Part shown: piece after piece, positions 51,274 through 60,000 of the stretch | How the letters are laid out: each line of letters starts with the position of its first letter | How positions within the stretch are numbered: the first letter of the stretch is position 1 | Origin: Hydractinia symbiolongicarpus | Taxonomy: Eukaryota; Cnidaria; Hydrozoa; Anthoathecata; Hydractiniidae | Direction: 5' to 3' | NCBI RefSeq assembly: GCF_029227915.1 | Contig: NC_079876.1 | Coordinates: forward strand, 22,632,001-22,692,000 | DNA length: 60,000 bases | The notes under the pieces: generated by a model | What the model saw: the letters and a program-made list of their open reading frames with translations, nothing else | Databases searched by the model: none | Told to the model about the DNA's origin: nothing | Made by a program: the position numbers and the translations under genes

Positions 51274-54184
51274 ATGGATGACAGTTTCGCAAGTGAGCTT
51301 AGCGCACCATCGAGTCCAGAAGTGTAAGTTTATAACTATTTCTTATTAGACGTTACATAACATGTAGAAACCCAATAGCTGATTTTCACAAAAATGGTTT
51401 CTACCAAAAGAAAATCAATTAAAGTTTTCTTCTTCTACTCGACTGACTTCATTCCCTCCATGTTATTATTGAACATTTAGGTTCAGGTTTCAAAATGACG
51501 GACAGCAGCAACGGTTCACTAGATGTAGACAATCCATGCTTGTTGATATTCCATCAGGGTAAGAGCAAAAAACCGCTTGGTTCCTTAAAGGATTCTTTTT
51601 CCAAGTTCGTTCGGAATGTCGTTCGGAATGTTAAGATCACATTTTTAAAGTTTAAAAACGAAAAGCGGCGATAGAAATGTTTTTTTAGATTGCATTTTAA
51701 AAGTTTAAAAAAGAAAAACGGCGATAGAAATGTTTTTTTAGATCGCATTTTTAAAGTTTAAAAACGAAAAGCGGCGATAGAAATGTTTTTTAAGATCGCA
51801 TTTTTAAAGTTTATAAACGAAAAGCTGCGATAGAAATGTTTTTTAAGATCGCATTTTTAAAGTTTATAAACGAAAAGCGGCGATAGAAATGTTTTTTAAG
51901 ATTGCATTTTTAAAGTTTATAAACGAAAAGCGGCGATAGAAATGTTTTTTAAGATCGCATTTTTAAAGTTTAAAAACGAAAAGCGGCGATAGAAATGTTT
52001 TTTAAGATCGCATTTTTAAAGTTTATAAACGAAAAGCTGCGATAGAAATGTTTTTTAAGATCGCATTTTTAAAGTTTATAAACGAAAAGCGGCGATAGAA
52101 ATGTTTTTTAAGATTGCATTTTAAAAGTTTAAAAACGAAAAACGGCGATAGAAATGTTTTTTTAGATCGCATTTTAAAAGTTTAAAAAAGAAAAACGGCG
52201 ATAGAAATGTTTCTTTAGATCGCATTTTAAAAGTTTAAAAACGAAAAACCGCTATAGAAAAGCTTTTTTCGATCGTGTTTTAAAAATTTTAAAAAGCTGG
52301 ACTCTTAGATTTCAAGAACTATTCACAGTAATGACTATTTTTACATATATACATAATCGCTTCCGTATCTCTTCGATCCTAATAATTAGTTTCATTTTTG
52401 TTTATTACAGCTCCGATGATGAAGATGAAGTGGTTTGTAGACAGCCAAATGTGAGGTAGGTTATATCATGTAAAGTGTTTTAGAAATATATAAATATATA
52501 AATCATTGATTATGCTATTTTTTAAAATGAAAACTTTTTTTTAGGAAAGAACCGTCAATGGAGAATAATCCAGATCATTCTCATGATTATTTGTCAAGCG
52601 GCGAAGAGATTTTACCTGGAGATGAATATTATGCCAATAATATACAAAATGGTTAGTTTGAGTAGAGAAGGCATCATAAATAAGTAAAGTATCTCAACGA
52701 AATCCTTTTAACAATTTTTTTTATTTCGATGTTTAGAATGCTTCGAACTTCAAGATGCTACGAATGAAATACAAATGCTTTCAGATACAGAAAGTGGATC
52801 AAGTACATTTGGAATATCTGAATGCAGTTCCCATGAAACCGATTTTTCTGAAAATGAAATTCTAGCAAATGAAAATGTGGACGAGCTCTTATATGAAAAT
52901 TCGAATATCACTGTGTTATCTTTCAGTCATTTGCTGCTATTGTTTTCTGTCAAACACAATCTGTCTGGTGAAGCAACTAAAAATTTGTTGAAGTTATTTG
53001 CTACTGTATTACCGGAAAACAATAAATGTCCTCTCACTATGTCAAAGCTCAAAAAAATATCAAAGCAATTTCAACATAGAAAAACACATTACCAAGTATG
53101 TCAGCATTGCCACAGCCAACTGGATAAACAATTGCATTGTTTTAATGAAGTATGTAGGGAGAGTCATCCAATACAAGATGCACTATCCTTTTACATCCTT
53201 GATATTGAATCACAATTGAGAAGTATAGTTACAGGTAAGTTGAATAAATTTGAAACTTTATTTTTATTAGTGTCAGTGTGTTTAAAGTACATACATGAAC
53301 GAAGTAAAACAAAGTTTTTATATATTTTTTTTTTATATATTTTTTATTTTATATATTTTAATATATGTTTTATTTATATTTAGAGAATCATTCACATATT
53401 GTTGACTACAAGAGTAAAAAATCATTTGGCAGAACAACGTAAAGTACATGGATGTCCTTTAGTTTTGTTGTCCAATTTTGTTTTTGAAGGATTCATTGGA
53501 ACTTTGAAACGACAATTCCATGGCACTAGAGGAATAATTGATCAAATGGTAACCAACATCTCGACCCTCCAAAATGCTCACCTCATTGCAAAAAATATTG
53601 GTGGTGATTACAATATGCAGCATCTCACTGCAACTCTATGTGGAAACATTGGGCCTGATAAAATAAAAATTGATACACATACTTATATGTATGGTTGCAC
53701 AACTCATGTGTTTCCAACAATTCCTGATTATGATTTGCCAGAGGAACTTGACAATCAATTTCCTCCGTTCACTCAATATTGTCAACGTATATTACATAAT
53801 GGTGCTGTGTATCATAGTTTATCATATGTGTACAAACGAAACTCAAATAGCTACATGGTGGCATATCTTTCCAATAATGAAATTAACTTTGGAAAAATTT
53901 TATTTTTTGCAAAAACTGCAACTGGGTGCAGTGTAGTTCTTAGAGTTCTACATGCTACAGGAAGATCATTATTTCCTAACAATATGTTAGGCAGTCTGAA
54001 TGACACTGTTGATGATTTTATTGAAACTAAGGTGCTGGGAAAATGCTTTTATCACGTAATTCAAACTGATGACATAGTTATTATTTCACACAGGCAACTA
54101 CACAGTAGAATTATATTTGTACCAGTAAGTAATGATGATGATGGATATGTGTCATTGGTTCTAAACAGCTACCAACATGATTGA
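51274..54184 (+). pseudogene. CMC/EnSpm-like transposase with its central catalytic part deleted
   Basis: Exons 51274-51323, 51481-51558, 52411-52455, 52545-52651 and 52737-53234 all have GT-AG borders and keep phase. They code an acidic N-terminus (SDDEDEV, DTESGSSTFG), then ITVLSFSHLLLLFSVKHNLS, a helical block, and a Cys/His cluster, CQHCHSQLDKQLHC...C. The last exon, from about 53384, has VHGCPLVLLSNFVFEGFIGT then LKRQFHGTRGI, matching the DUF4218-like C-terminus of TNP2-type transposases. The several hundred residues of RNase H-fold core expected between these are absent, and the junction is out of frame, with a stop about 20 codons into the last exon. Hence an internally deleted derivative that keeps its DNA-binding/zinc N-terminus. 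Confidence 0.75.
51590..52300 (+). repeat. 53-bp tandem array in a transposase intron
   Basis: About thirteen units with the core aacgaaaagcggcgatagaa followed by atgttttttaagatcgcat; measured spacings (51667, 51720, 51773) are 53 bases. Each unit carries gatcgc and a gcgat element. It lies wholly within the intron between 51558 and 52411. Inverted relic units sit at 45490-45640, outside both the pogo and the CMC element. Confidence 0.9.
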
Positions 54185-54639
54185 TATACGATCTTACAAA
54201 TTAAACTATATTAAAATTGTTAAAGTTATCTGCCACTTATAACTCTCATTTTCTAGTCATTTTGGATACAAGATTTTGACGATTTTTTGTGACAAGAATT
54301 TATATGATGTAAGATAAGTGACATCAGTAATGTATAAAGATATATACACTTTAAAATTTATTGACATTCCGTATGTGTCGTAACGTCAGTAATAAATTTT
54401 AGCAACCTAAAAGCAACTTGCTGTGAAAAAACACACACATACATTTATACAAAATACTGGCTTTCACTAGTAGATCAAGCTGCAAAGATAATTTAAAACT
54501 AATGTATATACATATCTTGAAAGTATCAAAATTCTTATTAATTTAATAAATATTCTTTAATGGCTAAAGGCTTTCAGTATCTTGATAAGATTGTGAGAAT
54601 TTTAGGTGACTAGAGTTTTATCAGATTTTCAAGAATCTT
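54185..54639. other. 3' flank of the transposase
   Basis: AT-rich; probably 3' UTR. At about 54560 the first gataagatt words lead into the terminal array. Confidence 0.4.
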
Positions 54640-55107
54640 GATAAGATCTTGACAAGATCTTAGCAATTTTGGTTACAAGAATTTATAAGATTTTTCGGGA
54701 ATCTTGATAAGATCTTGATAAGTTTGTGATAAGATCTTGACAATTTTTGGTAACAAGAATTTATAAGATTTTTCAGGAATCTTGATAAGATCTTGATAAG
54801 TTTGTGATAAGATCTTGACAATTTTTGGTAACAAGAATTTATAAGATTTTTTGAGAAACTTGATAAGATCTTGATAAGTTTCTGATAAGAACTTGACAAT
54901 TTTTGGTAACAAGAATTTTATAAGATTTTTCAAGAATCTTGATAAGATCTTGATAAGATCTTGTAAGATATTATTGAATAAGATTTACTAAGTTTTCTTA
55001 AGATTCTTAACAAGATCTTACAAAGATCTTGTAGGATCTTGTCATAAGTAAGATCTTACAAGATCTTACAGGATCTTACAAGATCCTAATAAGATTTTAT
55101 ACCAGGG
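54640..55107. repeat. Right subterminal array with 78-bp units and AAGATCTT palindromes
   Basis: The phrase acaagaatttataagatttt recurs at about 54675, 54753, 54831 and 54909, giving a 78-bp period in about four copies. Each unit contains two or three gataagatcttga palindromes. The last 150 bases are denser agatcttacaagatct words up to the terminus. It mirrors the left array in motif but not in unit structure. Confidence 0.85.
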
Positions 55108-55319
55108 AGGACGCGGATTACTTCAGCTAATTCCGATTCAGTTGCTTCAGTAAGGGTGGGTTTTCGGCCAGACCCTACGAATTGTTTATTTTCCTTTTTA
55201 TTTCTTATTCTTAGGCGAATTGTGGCTTCGTTTACTCCGTATTTTTTAGCTGTTGCTCGGATAGACGAGATTCCGTTTTCGACCTCAGATAACGCGCTTG
55301 CCAGGTCTTCCTCAGTCCA
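55108..55319 (-). pseudogene. pogo transposase N-terminal (psq-type HTH) segment
   Basis: Reads WTEEDLASALSEVENGISSI, RATAKKYGVNEATIRLRI and GRKPTLTEATESELAEVIR, the psq-type helix-turn-helix at the start of pogo transposases, and stops at the edge of the nested element. A branch-point-like ctaac and an AG lie just upstream, and a 12-base first exon (ATG and three codons, 55427-55438, then GTAAGT) fits in frame. Confidence 0.8.
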
Positions 55320-55426
55320 CTTTTTGATCAATTTTTTGTAAGTTAGTTTTTAAGTGTTTGACAATTTTAAATTTTAATCACAATGGTTGCTTCTATATTA
55401 GGCAAACATGTTTTCAAATTACTTAC

Positions 55427-55438
55427 TGTCTTTGACAT
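55427..55438 (-). CDS. Candidate first mini-exon of the pogo transposase
   Basis: ATG TCA AAG ACA followed by a consensus GTAAGT donor on the minus strand. Joined to the exon beginning at 55319 it gives MSKT-WTEED in frame. It is supported only by splice signals and phase. Confidence 0.55.
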
Positions 55439-56032
55439 TTTGATCTTGTTTCGTTCGCATTTAAAAGAAAAAGAAAATGTTTTTTGAATGCACGTGAGCA
55501 AATCTATGGTAAATTTAGATCCCAGGCTCTAAAACAAAGGAATCAGTGTTGTCCTTTTGATTAAATGAAGAAAAGACTAATAAAATATTCATGGCGCATA
55601 TTGTGCTTCTGGGTGCGTATTTTTTAAAAAAAATCGCCCATTTAAAAATACGCATCTTATTTTTGAAAAAGCCAATGCGGGGGAGTGTTTGTTTTCTTAA
55701 AATAGTCAAATATAAAGTCTCTGCGGGTAAGAAAAAAATTTAGTTTTTAAAATGGTACCGCTTAGCTGTGCTTACACGCTACTTGTGTTTAGCCATGCTG
55801 TGCGTATTTCTTTGTGGCAGAATCAGATAACGTTTTTACATATTGAATTACAAAAAGCTTAGTGGTTAATGATTCAAGAATAAGTAATTAATAAACTGTC
55901 ACTTGCATGTATTATTATCAAAAGTGATAAAAAATAACAAAACGCAGTGTTTTTATGTTCTTTTCTACTTTTTCTTGAGTGAGTATTTTTTTATGGTTTA
56001 CATTGATGCGTATATTTTCGGAGACTTGACTA
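55439..56032. other. pogo 5' flank and right terminal region
   Basis: Contains no other gene. The right terminus lies at 56007-56032. Words such as gcgtatttt and aatacgcat recur and are related to the terminal tacgcat. Confidence 0.5.
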
Positions 56033-56084
56033 TAACGAAAACGCATCTAATTAAAATTCACAAATTTTTGTTTTAATTTAAAAC

Positions 56085-56235
56085 TCATACGAATTTAACT
56101 CATACAAATTTTTTTAAACTCTCATACAAATTTAATTTAAAACTCACACAAATTTAATTTAAAACTCATACAATTTTTTTTAAAAACTCACACGAATTTA
56201 ATTTAAAACTCATACAAATTTTATACGATTCAGAA
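56085..56235. repeat. Tract of aactcatacaaattt repeats, right
   Basis: Six or so units of the type taatttaaaactcatacaaa, with period about 24-28 bases, between the pogo right end and the right arm of the outer element. Related in words to 45040-45290. Confidence 0.75.
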
Positions 56236-57466
56236 AACTTTCAGTCTTTTTCAGGAATATTTGAGTGGGTGTGTGATGATTCGCACGTGCAAATCAAGTA
56301 AAGCATGCAATGTAAAAAGCACGTGCAAAGGATGTTATGCGTGCGATACAGGCTCCTCTTTGTTGCGCATTCATTTTGCAGTAGAAAATTGGGGGACGTT
56401 TTGAATCGTGAATCCCAAACACAATGATCGAGCGTCTAAGTACAGCGACTCTGTCAATCTAACTTCCTTTTCTACATGTCTGAAATAATAGTATGCATGA
56501 CTATACTGTCATTTTCATAAATTTATTGTTTATTTTTCAGGCCATCACAAGCAAATAGGCAAAAATATGCTTCGCTTTTGTTTTTAAAATTGTTTGAATA
56601 AAAATAACACTTGTGGCATAAAGAAAAAATTCAATGAAATTCTGACCTGCTATGGTTTTCAATTGTTTTGTCAAACAAAGAAATTATCTACAATTAAATC
56701 CATGATAAATTGTCTAAAAGGATCTAAGAAGGATCTCCCGAAATGTCGCCTACTAAACTATCATGTTCAAGAAATGATAAACTTTCCACAGTAATATGAA
56801 TACTGAACAGACAAACTGAAATAATATCTTCAATAATAAAATGTCTATTCCCCCTGTTAAGTGCAGTTTTGCAGACTTGCTTTATCTGTGCTCCATCAGC
56901 GTTCACCTCCACATTATTTAAGAACCGCATGGCTGGATTTCTTGTGTAAGACCTGGTTACCAACGGCGAAGAGGCCAGGCAAAGGAGATTTATGTCTACG
57001 TAGTTCTTTGACTAAGTCAGGAGTCTGTGAATTAGCTAAGATGGTAAGGTTGGCTATGAATAGGCTTGCTCATGGATTAAAAGGACCAGGACTATTCAAT
57101 AAATCTGAGATTTAAAAGTGTCCAACCAAGACGGAAATCTATCGGACGTATTGTCCGACAAAAGTTTGAAACGAGCTACGGACATGTCACACCAAACTGG
57201 AAATGTGGCGGACATTTTGTCTGACAAGTCTCTAAAAATTATTTAGAGGGCTGCCATCGCACACTACAAAATGGGTTTTTTTGGGTTGATTTTCAAAACT
57301 CAATATTTACTTTTAAGGCGTGCGATTAATCACATGCCTAAAACAATTTAGGTGTGTGCCAAGGCATGCCCGTGCAATCGCACGGCTCTCCTGAAAAAGC
57401 CTGAACTTTCATACGAATTTAATTACCGCATGAAAAAAGAAAATTTGTATTATACGAATTTTTTTA
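56236..57466. other. Right arm of the outer element, unassigned
   Basis: No gene I can support. A GC-richer block at 56840-57110 has open stretches on both strands without a family match. At 57136-57230 the words cggacgtattgtccgaca and ggcggacattttgtctgaca form small palindromes. At 57410-57466 atacgaatt words return. Confidence 0.35.
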
Positions 57467-57493
57467 ATACGAATTTTGTAGATGATCCCTTAA
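57467..57493 (-). repeat. Right inverted terminus of the outer element
   Basis: Reverse complement reads TTAAGGGATCATCTACAAAA then TTCGTAT, pairing with 45014-45039. The pair would bound an element of about 12.5 kb that now contains the pogo and CMC elements. Confidence 0.5.
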
Positions 57494-57514
57494 TTGGAGT
57501 GACAAAAGTATCAT

Positions 57515-57720
57515 TTTCAGTACTTGTGGTTAGAATACATAAGGTTCACCTTTAGTCATTGACAATGTCTAGTAGAACCTTGCATAGTACGGGTGGTTTC
57601 TACCAATAGACCTGATCTTAAAAGTTGCAAGGGAGATTAGTGTCATCTTGTCTGCAAAGGAAATGGACCTACTCAGGTCTTGATTAATAATGACTGACAT
57701 AAAAACCCAACACCACACTG
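57515..57720 (+). repeat. Solo terminal repeat of the DIRS-like element
   Basis: Homologous over its length to 40268-40545: cttgtggttagaatacataa, ggttcacctttagtcattga, ggtggtttctacc, gacctgatcttaaaagttgc and the closing caccacactg. No element coding sequence follows. Confidence 0.7.
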
Positions 57721-58669
57721 TTTCTGTTAATTGGTTTTGAATTCTTGTTCACACATTTAAACAAGATAATTATACAGAATCAAATCAAACTCCTTGTCCC
57801 TATTTCTTATTTCTTGCTTCAATCATGGTATTTGATCATGCTTGCATTACACACTTGATGAGCTTCTTTCATCAAAAAGTTGGCATGAGTTTAGTTAATA
57901 CAAATTTTATATCACTGTCATCACACACTTTCCTTTTTATAACTATATTATTCAGGTTTTACTAGGTGCTTGTGGATTAGGCAATAAGTTGATTTAGCAG
58001 AGTCCTTGATGGGGGATTGGGGAGCAGGATATATAAATGGTCAGTCATTTTATTTTTAGCACTTCTAACCTCTATTGGAAACATTTATGGTGGTAAGGAA
58101 TGCGTTTAGTCAATAGTATAAGGGAATGCATATTAGAAATTTGATCCCACTTGCTTTTAATTTGCTTCTTTTTAATTGCTAGAATGGAAGTTTAATGTCA
58201 CCAATTTTGTTTTACTATCAGTCCTAGTGTTGCTTCTGCAAAATTAGGCCTTTTATTTAGGGTTTTTCTCATATAGCATCTGTGATCATAGAAATTCTTT
58301 GAGTTTTCCTAGCATCAGGAAACATAACTTAACCTTACCACCCTAAATTTTTACACACTAATATTGTTTTAATCTATTACAATTTGGGTAATTGCAACGC
58401 GTGCGAGCTCATTGTTCTCATTTAAATTTGGTTGAGAAAAAGGAAGGTGCTATTTTGTCGCTGTACTCTCAGTTTATTATTTGTGGGATTATATTACAGC
58501 TATTTATGGAATAAATGATAAAAAAAACAGTTTTTTTCAGAAGTGTTCCACTACCACTGCTCGACATTAAAATAATAAAATATGCATGGCAATAAATGTT
58601 GTTTCGGGTTGATTTGGGATTCTCCGGGCGAAATTTTGAGTTTTTTTAAAACTCTGGAAGTTATCCGAC
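57721..58669. other. Non-coding AT-rich region
   Basis: No supported gene or repeat relationship was recognised, apart from simple A/T tracts. Confidence 0.4.
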
Positions 58670-58835
58670 AGTTGTCTGGTGTTCTGGTAGAGTTGGGTCT
58701 GCGCGTAGCTTAAAACAAGCTTTAAATACTCTTGGACTACCCTTCTAAGCCATGTCACCTCCTGGAAGTAATAGTCAGGGTATATGCCTTGATATTTGTG
58801 AGGCCAACCATGTAAAATATGTGCATCTATCTATG
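58670..58835 (+). mobile_element. SINE fragment (3' half)
   Basis: Matches the 3' half of the SINE at 43728-44074: gacagttgtct, gggtctgcg, aagccatgtcacctcctgg, gtcagggtatatgcc, and ccaaccatgtaaaatatg with the tail catctatctatg. Confidence 0.78.
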
Positions 58836-59260
58836 TAGTTGGTATGGATGGCCAATCTTCAACAAATGCCATCACATCTTTTTACACTTTTTATATTTCT
58901 ACTTGTGTTTCTTGGAGGCAACGCGGGTGAGCAAAAAAAATTTACAATGGATTTTAAATTCTATTAAGTACGACAGAAAATCAGGATAAATCTGTAGCTA
59001 GCTACCTAGCTATAACTCTTAAAAAACATCTGCAATACCTGAATCGTTGAATATCCCTTGCTGGCCATGTTGACAACTTTTCGTATTTTTGAAAAAGTAT
59101 TATTGGAAACAACAGTATGTATAATTCCCGGAACTTAATTTTGTGTTGAGTTTGGTAAATGTTCTAGTCGTGTAAGTTGGATGAGTTGGCGATGTTCTGC
59201 CCGGATAATAAACGCTGCCCTGATAAAAGTACGGCAGCTTGCCCCGGTTAAGAACAGGGC
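58836..59260. other. Non-coding spacer
   Basis: AT-rich, with an agctagctacctagct stretch near 58995. No gene supported. Confidence 0.4.
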
Positions 59261-59510
59261 AGAAAATACATAATCAGGGCAACATAATCAGGTCGGGCCG
59301 GCTTATTACTCAAAAAATATTATTTGGCACTTATAGGAACATAATCAGGGCAGGCCAGTTTATATACGACAGTCAAATATTATTTCTCACTTATTTTAGA
59401 ACGCACATAATCGGGGAAGGCCAGCTTATGTATGACAGTCAAACATTATTCGAGACTTATAGAACAAATATCAACGGGGCCGACCGCTTTTATATCATTC
59501 GTCATCACTT
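59261..59510 (+). repeat. Tandem repeat of about 60-70 bp (cataatcagggc...)
   Basis: Three to four diverged units of the form cataatcaggg, caggccagcttat, tatgacagtcaaatattatt and cttatagaac. The phrases cataatcaggg and aataatccgg also occur near 59200 and 59889-59915, so the repeat once extended further. Confidence 0.7.
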
Positions 59511-60000
59511 CTGACAAGCAGATAGCCCTGGTGGCAAAGTTGTTGTTGTTCTCAAATGAAACGAAATTTCGTGGCAAATACTAAATTTTGGGATTCGCAA
59601 GTTTAATAACTTTTCACCAAACTTAACTCCCGCAAAAAGAATAATTTAGGTTCCGTGAAATTTAGTTACTTCAAAGTATATTATGTTGAAATGTATTTAC
59701 TACAAGAGTAGTTTATACTAAGAATTACGTCTAGACTTTTTTCTTTCGCCATGTCTAGTTTTTAGGGGTGTTCTATATTCCAGAGAATGTTTAATTCACA
59801 AAAGTTTGAAGAAAATGCCAATCACAGCCTGCCTGGCAAGCCATTTATATCAGCGTTCATAATCCGGTCACCACGACATTGCAAAAAAAACATAATCAGA
59901 CCATGCGTAATAATCCGGCTGTCCCGGTTGTAAACAGGCCGTTTTCGATTGCGAGAAAAGAATGTCCATAAAATAATCTTTAAGTTTAAGTTCGGAATCC
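59511..60000. other. Non-coding, end of window
   Basis: No supported gene. A few words related to the preceding tandem repeat occur near 59889-59940. Confidence 0.4.

Larger units (their letters stand above)
48140..55107. mobile_element. CMC/EnSpm-like DNA transposon with a BEN-domain passenger gene
   Basis: 6968 bp. Left end CCCTGATAAAACATCTTACT; right end, reverse-complemented, CCCTGGTATAAAATCTTATT. Both sides are flanked by AG (48138-48139 and 55108-55109). Removing the element plus one AG restores the pogo exon in frame (EVIRVL-CCLGFS), so the boundaries are firm. A 2-bp duplication falls within the 2-4 bp range known for the CMC superfamily (Mirage has 2). Two divergent genes lie inside: the BEN gene on minus and the transposase on plus. 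Confidence 0.82.
45687..56032 (-). mobile_element. pogo-like (Tc1/mariner) DNA transposon, host of a nested insertion
   Basis: Left end TAGTCAAGTCTGGTAATAAA and right end (reverse complement) TAGTCAAGTCTCCGAAAATA match for the first eleven bases and then share tacgcat. Both ends are flanked by TA (45685-45686 and 56033-56034), the duplication expected for Tc1/mariner elements. The transposase reads on the minus strand. Without the nested element (48140-55107) the pogo copy is about 3.4 kb. Confidence 0.8.

Noticed and set aside
52998-53219. Second plus-frame open stretch inside the transposase exon
   Set aside because: It lies in another frame than the phase-consistent exon that carries the Cys/His cluster.
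54660-54933. Minus-strand open stretches with repeating YQKLIKILS-type peptides
   Set aside because: They are translations of the 78-bp terminal palindrome units; two frames are open at once because of the repeat composition.
48140-55107. hAT element, because of the CAGGG/CCCTG ends
   Set aside because: hAT elements start with CAG and end with CTG and make 8-bp duplications; here the order is reversed, the duplication is 2 bp, and the protein is TNP2-like.
56724-57115. Overlapping open stretches on both strands in the outer element's right arm
   Set aside because: No motif or splice context supports either, and lengths under 90 codons are expected by chance in this GC-richer block.

Overview
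This window looks like strongly AT-rich, repeat-dense animal nuclear DNA, most likely from a cnidarian and possibly a hydrozoan. The reasons are intron-bearing genes with GT-AG splice sites, a metazoan YIPF1/2-type gene in many short exons, and a mix of RTE-like and R2-like LINEs, a Helentron, a DIRS-like tyrosine-recombinase element, pogo and CMC-like DNA transposons and a tRNA-derived SINE. The species is inferred. Only one ordinary host gene is clearly recognisable: the YIPF1/2-like gene on the minus strand (29971-35412).

Layout. 1-6944: an AT-rich dispersed repeat with a Helitron-type 3' end at 6941-6944, split by an RTE-like LINE (about 1847-5287). 6945-8948: AGCT-rich spacer, a Helitron-family repeat and a tRNA-like sequence. 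8949-12008: a decayed minus-strand LINE with a zinc finger, RT and a restriction-like endonuclease. 12903-18673: Helitron-type repeats placed end to end. About 21190-27382: a decayed minus-strand Helentron carrying a 2A-like peptide, a herpes-tegument-like cysteine protease, a DUF6570-like region, Rep, Pif1 helicase and an AP-type endonuclease. 29971-35412: the YIPF gene, with another Helitron-family copy in one intron. 37075-39454: integrase and protease-like remnants. 40268-43510: a DIRS/Ngaro-like element with gag, RT and tyrosine recombinase. 43728-44074: a near-complete SINE. 45014-57493: nested DNA transposons.

The most interesting part is the nest. An outer pair of inverted termini (45014/57493) brackets a pogo-like element with matching termini and a TA duplication (45687-56032). 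Inside the first coding exons of the pogo transposase sits a second element (48140-55107) with CCCTG...CAGGG termini and a 2-bp AG duplication; removing it restores the pogo reading frame. This inner element carries two divergent, intron-containing genes. One is a BEN-domain protein (minus). The other is a CMC/EnSpm-like transposase (plus) that has lost its catalytic middle. Its ends are packed with AAGATCTT-type palindromes, and a 53-bp tandem array fills one transposase intron. The arrangement suggests a two-protein transposon, with the BEN protein as a possible counterpart of the plant En/Spm TnpA subterminal-repeat binder. That role is inference.

Most mobile genes here are frameshifted, truncated or interrupted. 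The BEN gene and the YIPF gene are the best preserved.
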